Below, one piece after another: positions 30,842 through 35,995 of a stretch of 35,995 bases of DNA (the first letter of the stretch is position 1; each line of letters starts with the position of its first letter). A program made the translations under genes and the position numbers. Location: positions 5,001 through 40,995 of the forward strand of contig ADNK01003519.1 of the NCBI GenBank assembly GCA_000320545.1. The letters run 5' to 3'. The notes under the pieces were generated by a model. The model did no database searches. It was not told where the DNA came from and was given only the letters and a program-made list of their open reading frames with translations. This DNA comes from Bigelowiella natans CCMP2755 (Eukaryota > Cercozoa > Chlorarachniophyceae).

Positions 30842-31139
30842 GCCTGCGAAGAAGAAGGCTGCAGAGAAATCAGTTCGAAGGAGAGAGCGTGCAAAGCGCA
30901 CTTTCGATCGTGGACCACGTGTCACTCATTGACAAAGGCGTGGCCTCTTTTGAGCAATGCAACTTGACACGAAGTTGCCTGATGTGCACTCACACCGCAG
31001 AGAACCAAGTGCTTTCACAGCAGCCAGCAGCTCGCGGTCAGCACGAGCACGGCAGCAGCAGCGCAATGCAAAGCGCAATCATCGATGGGCTCAGAGCTGC
31101 GCAGATCGTGCCTGCTGGCCACGGCGCTGCCACTGCTGC

Positions 31140-31880
31140 AAGCGATCTGCGGCGCCCAGTGGTTTGTTTCAGGTGGCAATCGATGCAAGTGAACTTCCCT
31201 CACGCGAGCGATGACGACAAGTGCAATTCTCAACTCGCACGTCGTGCAAAATCGACGATTTGTCTTCCTCCAAAGTGGCCTCTTCCTCTCGCTCTCCTGG
31301 TGGCTGTGGGCCATGTGCGACTGATCCACGGCGCCTGACAACTTGTTTCAGGCAGCAATCGATGTGAACAAACTTCCCTTGCACGAGCGACATCGACAAA
31401 CGCAATTCTCAACTCGTGCGTCGTGCAAAACCAACGATTTGAGCTTCCTCCAAAGTGGCCTCTTCCTCTCGCTCTCCTGGTGGCTGTGGGCCATGTGTGA
31501 CTGATCTGCGGCGCCCAACGATTTGTTTTGGGTGGCAATCGATGCAAACAAACTTCCCTTGTGCGAGCGATGACGACAAACGCAACTCTCAACTCGTGCG
31601 TCGTGCAAAACCAACGATTTGAGCTTCCTCCAAAGTGGCCTCTTCCTCTCGCTCTCCTGATGGCTGTGGGCCATGTGTGACTGATCTGCGGCGCCCAACG
31701 ATTTGTTTTGGGTGGTGATCAATGCAAACGAACTTCCCTCACGCGAGCGACAACGACAAGTGTGATTTTCAACTCGTGCGTCGTGCAAAATCGACGATTT
31801 GAGCTTCCTCCAAAACGGCCGCTTCCTCTCGCTCTCCTGGTGGCTGTGGGCCATGCACGACTGATCCACAGCGGACGTGG
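31140..31880. repeat. Satellite-like tandem repeat, about 180-bp unit, about four copies
   Basis: Unit landmarks are CTGATCTGCGGCGCCCA, GCAATCGATGCAAAC.AACTTCCC, GCGAGCGA.GACGACAA, CAACTCG.GCGTCGTGCAAAA and CTCTTCCTCTCGCTCTCCTG. Units begin near 31145, 31323, 31503 and 31683, with a partial fifth near 31861. The period is a multiple of three, so frames stay open on both strands. Confidence 0.92.
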
Positions 31881-32013
31881 ACTCACTTCGGGTGGTTCTG
31901 GGAGCACACGTGCTTTCCTCGGAGTCGTGGTGACGAACAACGAAAAAGTGGGTGGGGGACAGGATGGACGTGGACAGGCTGAGGTTGGGGGTTTGAGGCA
32001 ATGAGTCGATTTT

Positions 32014-32693
32014 TTGGCCCGCAATTTCCCACGATGTGTTCTCGATGTTTTCAGAGTTGTTGTGGGATGTCGTTGTTGGCACTTCTGCAAGAGGGAACAC
32101 AACTCAACCCCCCCCCTCATCAGAAGACGAGGACACGACAACGTGGAAGCAAGTCAAAGGGATGCGGAACCACCACTTTTGCAGAAACTGAAGAGACTCA
32201 AAGTTGTTCTTTTCCGTGTCATCAAGGGAGAGGCGGGATTGCCTGAGTCGCATTTGTGGGATCTCACTGATCAAGCAAAGGGGAACGTTCACAAACGTGG
32301 TCTTGAAACAACAGTGGATGTGAACAGACTTGTGGAACCTTTTTTGCAAACGCACAGAGTGGACTCAAAGCCATCCTTCTTCACACTCACAACGTTGAAA
32401 GGGGGGCAAGAAAAGTTGAATCGCTTTTGTCAAACACCACTGAAGAAGCAAATCAAGCAGTGGGTTCAGTGAGTTCACCAAGTGCAAGGAGCATCGTGCA
32501 CAAAAAAGTGAAGAGAGAGAAAAGAAAACGCCGGGGCAATTGCACTGGCACGATGTCACGTTCATCCGAAGTCAAAGAGGTTGTCACAAGAAGAAGAAGT
32601 GAGCGTGTGAAACGACACCCTGACAAACGTGGACCGTGTCTGTCCAAGCAAAGTGCACGTCACACGCATCAAGGACATCAAGAGTCACTTTGA
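32014..32693 (+). CDS. Possible exon pair of an unrecognised gene
   Basis: A frame to 32472 (LKRLKVVLFRVIKGEAGLPE; HKRGLETTVDVNRLVEPFLQ; TLTTLKGGQEKLNRFCQ) and an overlapping frame to 32693 with a strongly basic part (HKKVKREKRKRRGN). They look protein-like but are in different frames, and I found no clean splice joining them. No family is recognised. Confidence 0.25.
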
Positions 32694-32699
32694 GCACGA

Positions 32700-33538
32700 T
32701 CAATCACGTCAATGGATTTGCACAATGCACGCGCAGGGTTGTGCACGACCTGGTTGAGTGCACGTGTTTGGCGGGCACAAGTCCGTCAAACCCGGCAACG
32801 ACGGGGTTGTGAACAGTGCAGCGCTTTGCGACGCGCTTTGAAGCAGCAGGCAGTTGCAGTTGGTCAAAGAAAAGTCATCAGAACTTGTCCGATGGCCAAA
32901 CCTGAAAAAATGACCGAAGTGTTGACCAAAACGTCCATTTTCAAGGCCGCAAAGTGTGAAAATTCACACCCGTTGTGTGGCGGATGCACGCTGCGCGTTT
33001 TTTCTCTGCCACACTTTGAGTGCTTTTGCGTGTGCGTTTGACCAAGTGTGATGTGCACAAAAAATTTCCAAGAAATGCGAGCAAATCCAACGTCCATTGC
33101 ATCACGTGACGCGCTTGGTCGCGCGCAAAAGCTTCCAAGTGCACGTTCTGGCGATTCGTCACAGGTTTGACGGACTTGTGGGCGGTGCAATTGCACGATG
33201 GGACGAACGACATTGTTGTGCACAGCTCATGCACGCAAGAAGCTTGTTGTTTGTGCGTGTGTGATGAAGAACTCAGCTTCGTGCACATCGGTGTTTCAAA
33301 ATCGAAGTGAATGGATTGATGTTGTTGAGCCTGCAGCACGTGAGGCAGTCCGTGAAATTGCAAGGTGTGCTCATGATGGACGTGCAATGCACAATGTGCA
33401 CGATGCACACAGTTCACCATGGACGTTCAAGGTCTTCTCAGGTCTTGTGCAATCCTCTTCCCCCGTGCCGGAACAGTTTCGGCATTGTGGTCATGGCCTC
33501 CTTTGTGGGGTGCAGGGGGGGGGTGGGGGGAGAGGGCA

Positions 33539-33540
<2 letters not shown>
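32700..33540. other. Right part of accessory block, no gene assigned
   Basis: TGCAC-rich sequence with the near-palindrome GTGTGAAAATTCACAC (32954-32969). Several short frames are open; none is recognised. The accessory style fades after about 33480. Confidence 0.4.

Positions 33541-33576
<36 letters not shown>
33541..33576. repeat. (GA)n microsatellite
   Basis: A pure GA tract. It marks the return of the host-type microsatellite landscape at the right edge of the accessory block. Confidence 0.95.
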
Positions 33577-33579
<3 letters not shown>

Positions 33580-33720
33580 ATGAAGAGAGGCAAGTGCCAG
33601 TCTCAGCACGAACAAATGCTCTGAGATCTAATTCACTGTCTCGCAGAGCACCACTCGGTGAGAGGAACTTGTCGATGCTTTGACATCGGCATTGTCAAGT
33701 TGGGTGCGACATCATGCGGG

Positions 33721-34520
33721 TCACACCTGCTGGTCCTCTCCAGCTTCCTCCTTCTGCTCCCTCTCCTCCTCCTCCTCTTCCTCCTCTTTTCTGTTGTTCG
33801 CAGCGTCCTTCTAGATGGAGAAACGCACAGAGAAACAAGCACATATCAGAGACGGCTAGATCTCTAGAAGGTTGAAGGTGCATCTAGGGGGCGATTTGGT
33901 GTGGCTCTGCGAAAACCGTTGCCTCCTCCTCCTCCTCCTCCTCCTCCTCCTCCTCCTCCCTTTTCTCCTCCTACTCTCAGGGAAAACACTAACAAAAGTT
34001 TTCGCAAACCTGCATGGCGAGGTAGCGATTAATCGCCATCTGATGGGCCTCCACGTGCTCCTTCTCCCACTTAAGGGGAGGGTGCAGAGGCGTGAAGTTT
34101 TGAGGCTTTTCTATCTTCTTCCATTGCATTACCTATGATCGGGGGGGAAACACATCATTGATGGCTGCTCAACCCCATCAGGCGAGAGAAAGGATAGAGA
34201 ATCGATGTTCGCGCAGCGCAAAGGGGTTCCAGGCCCTTTTTTTGCGTCCTCTGGACGCGTCGCAAGGCAAAGGACTTCAAATGATGATATTGAATTTCAC
34301 GAGATGTCCTCCGAATGATGAGGATGGGGCAATGGCCATGCGCAACGAGGAAAAACGACACACGCCATGGTGGGCAGGCTTCTTCCGCTAGAATTCCCCA
34401 ATCCCCCCTCTCCGCTTCATGCAAGTGAGGAACGACGCTTACAGTGTCCACAGGAGAGTGAGGGCGGTCTTCCTGGTGTTGTCCTGTGTTGTTACATCGC
34501 ATTTATTGAAGGAAGTCTCA

Positions 34521-34568
<48 letters not shown>

Positions 34569-34866
34569 GATAGGCTTCTTTTTTTGGAAAAATGTCCGCT
34601 CCCCCCTCCCCCCCCCCCCCCTTTCTTCCCTCCTTCATGCGAAAGTAGCTAGCGCTTACGTCGCTTCGCGTTGGGGGATTTGAACCGAGTCTTCAAATAC
34701 GGAATGTTGCGGATTTCCACTGCGACAAAGCACGGAAATATAGTAGGCCAGCAACGTAGCATTCAGTCTTTGGAGGGCAATGAGCAATAAGATACTAGCT
34801 ATCTAACGGGAAGAATAGTACGAAGGGCACAGACATCGACTTGTGCTGAAGACAACACGCACATGC

Positions 34867-34902
<36 letters not shown>

Positions 34903-35231
34903 GCACGCGCGCGCGCAAACGCACAGACTATATTACAGTAAAAATGGCTGTTAATTATCATCTTTATCCGGTTCTCACGCCGCTATTCAGTACCTCTCGG
35001 GGTATTGGCGATTTCTGGCAAAATTGCGCCGCTTTCCTTTTTGCAAGAGGGAAAGTGCATCGGTTTTATGGTGCCGGAAAATTCCGACCCATCGGGTCTA
35101 GCAATCTCTGTGCCTGGGAGAGGGGGGTTAGCGCAGGAGGGGCGGGAGGGGGTGGGGGGGTGTCAACAAATATTTATATCTATATATATAATTCGTTAGC
35201 GAAGGGGACATTTCCCTCTTATGTATGCTCT

Positions 35232-35282
<51 letters not shown>

Positions 35283-35487
35283 GGTGGTGTGTGTGTGTGT
35301 GTTAAACTGCGGACCCTCTTCTTCTTCTTCTTCTTCTTCTTCTTCTTCTTCATCATCATCATCATCATCATGTGTGTGCTATGCACCAGCGGACGAGGAA
35401 GGCCAGGATGACTGCCAGGAGCTGGGCGTCTTAAGATCCTTATTTCGTTTATTTAAAAGAGCACACGCACGTCAATACACACACATA

Positions 35488-35542
<55 letters not shown>

Positions 35543-35972
35543 GGAGATTTTAGGTTTTGCTGCATGTTATCGTTCGTGAGCTTGCAACCGTTTTGCATTC
35601 AAGGTGACTGCTATTCGGCCGTATCGTCGAGCCCTGCGGCAACAGAAGCATTATCATTCCGCAGAGCTACTGCTTTTTCAAGGAATATAGCTACAAACGA
35701 TGGTCATGGAGGAATAAGTTAAGTTTTGGTGGTTAATTTACACAATGAGTGCATACGCGGCCCCCTTGGGATTTGGGGCTCCCGGGATCAAAATACTAGA
35801 ATTTTGGGTAAAAATCCCTTCATTCAGTCATTCATTCAAAAGTTTTTTTTAAAGTGATGTTTAGTGGGGGGGGGGGGGGGGGGGCTTAGATGCCAACGCA
35901 ACGTCATCTCACCAAGAGCTGCTTATCCTTCTCAAAGTGCATGTATCGTCCCATGAGCAGTTGGTTCGCCTC
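33721..35972 (-). CDS. Intron-rich host gene, 3' part, acidic C-terminus; 5' end beyond window
   Basis: Six exons with GT-AG junctions and closing phases: 35972-35913, 35105-34994, 34719-34660, 34483-34443, 34132-34010, 33810-33721 (stop TGA at 33721-33723). About 161 aa are visible. They are mostly charged: EANQLLMGRYMHFEKDKQLL, then EIRNIPYLKTRFKSPNAKRR, then QNFTPLHPPLKWEKEHVEAH and MAINRYLAMQ. The tail is acidic (KEEEEEEEEREQKEEAGEDQ). Not recognised; the PLHPPLKWEKEHVEAHQMA segment looks like a conserved motif worth searching. The introns hold TA, CA, TC, CTT and GA tracts. An additional small exon in the 800-bp intron before 35105 cannot be excluded. Confidence 0.6.
33922..33959. repeat. 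(CTC)n microsatellite
   Basis: A trinucleotide tract in the intron 33811-34009 of the right-edge gene. Confidence 0.95.
34524..34565. repeat. (TA)n microsatellite
   Basis: A TA tract in the intron 34484-34659, followed near 34600 by a run of C. Confidence 0.95.
34865..34916. repeat. (CA)n/(CG)n compound microsatellite
   Basis: CA units grade into CG units, a classic alternating purine-pyrimidine tract, in the intron 34720-34993. Confidence 0.95.
35234..35371. repeat. (TC)n, (TG)n, (CTT)n and (CAT)n tracts in series
   Basis: Four different simple repeats lie within 140 bp, in the intron 35106-35912. Confidence 0.95.
35475..35541. repeat. (CA)n(GA)n compound microsatellite
   Basis: A CA tract passes directly into a GA tract in the same large intron. 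Confidence 0.95.
35866..35884. repeat. Poly-G tract
   Basis: A run of about 19 G, 28 bp left of the exon 35972-35913 (downstream of its donor on the minus strand). Confidence 0.9.
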
Positions 35973-35995
35973 CTGCAACAGACGCCACAGAAACA

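Larger units (their letters stand above)
17730..33480. mobile_element. Large accessory block with EnSpm/CACTA-type and second transposase-like genes (limits approximate)
   Basis: Across this block the base style changes. TGCAC, TTGCAC and CACAC words abound, long di- and trinucleotide microsatellites are absent, and gene-flanking palindromes recur. It contains a complete Tnp2-like transposase, a second transposase-like gene, at least four unrecognised frames and two satellites. The limits are set by the change in style and by the flanking MITE and host exons, not by visible termini: I could not find matching inverted ends or a duplication around the whole block. It may be one element of about 15 kb or several nested ones. 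Confidence 0.55.

Noticed and set aside
31348-32100. A 250-codon minus-strand frame with 60-aa repeats
   Set aside because: The repeats simply mirror the 180-bp satellite, whose period is a multiple of three. No independent sign of coding.
17730-33480. CACTA-type terminal inverted repeats around the accessory block
   Set aside because: I looked for CACTA/TAGTG-like ends and for any matching inverted ends near 17.7-18.2 and 33.0-33.7 kb and found none convincing.
33633-33720. A frame with CDPHDVAPNLTMPMSKHRQ as the last exon of the right-edge gene
   Set aside because: The phase-consistent model ends at the TGA at 33721-33723, just before this segment in the direction of transcription.
1-35995. 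CRISPR arrays, rRNA, tRNA or bacterial-type operons
   Set aside because: None seen. The tandem arrays here have no spacer structure, and the gene layout is that of a eukaryotic nucleus. A tRNAscan run was not possible, so a tRNA could have been missed.

Overview
This is a nuclear genomic window from a eukaryotic protist, most likely a microalga; I could not fix the lineage. The genes are broken by short GT-AG introns whose phases close exactly when the exons are joined. Several introns are packed with microsatellites. The gene content is eukaryote-only: Golgi COG subunit 6, the NELF-C/D subunit of the Pol II pausing factor, a multi-RPEL protein and a PAPS-type sulfotransferase. There are no bacterial operons, ribosome binding sites, tRNAs or CRISPR arrays that I could see.

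Host region A (1-17.5 kb), left to right: the 3' part of a sulfotransferase-like gene (+, 3-931); a 15-exon RPEL-repeat protein (-, 1696-5362, 424 aa); COG6 (+, 5979-9276, 9 exons, 683 aa), divergent from the RPEL gene; a secreted protein with a propeller-like front half and a six-hairpin-glycosidase-like back half (-, 9962-12535, 833 aa), convergent with COG6; NELF-C/D (+, 12948-14840, intronless), divergent from the glycosidase-like gene; and a tandem-repeat surface protein with a Pro/Ser/Thr stalk and one membrane span (-, 15825-17192), whose signal-peptide-like upstream segment is cut off by an in-frame TAA. A MITE-like element of about 208 bp (17517-17724) with 14-bp inverted termini and flanking GCAAG repeats follows.

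Accessory region B (about 17.7-33.5 kb) looks different. It is rich in TGCAC/CACAC words, lacks the long microsatellites of the flanks, and has recurrent short palindromes (TTCACACC..GGTGTGAA and TTGCAC..GTGCAA types) between its genes. It holds a complete six-exon Tnp2/EnSpm(CACTA)-type transposase (-, 20042-23395, 891 aa). A second large transposase-like gene (-, 25324-about 28121) has a coiled-coil front and a GDAKW...CxHCHC core. Several unrecognised ORFs surround them: a Cys-rich one, a Lys-rich one and two others. There are also a 72-bp minisatellite and a 180-bp satellite. I infer one large element or a nest of elements; no terminal inverted repeats enclosing the whole block could be found by eye.

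Host region C (33.5 kb to the end) is the 3' part of another intron-rich host gene (-, 33721-35972, continuing past the window) with an acidic C-terminus, again with microsatellite-filled introns.

The host genes look like ordinary independent genes (cytoskeleton, Golgi trafficking, transcription, cell surface), arranged in alternating divergent and convergent pairs. The interesting system is region B: a transposase pair with accessory genes and a repeated palindrome vocabulary of its own.
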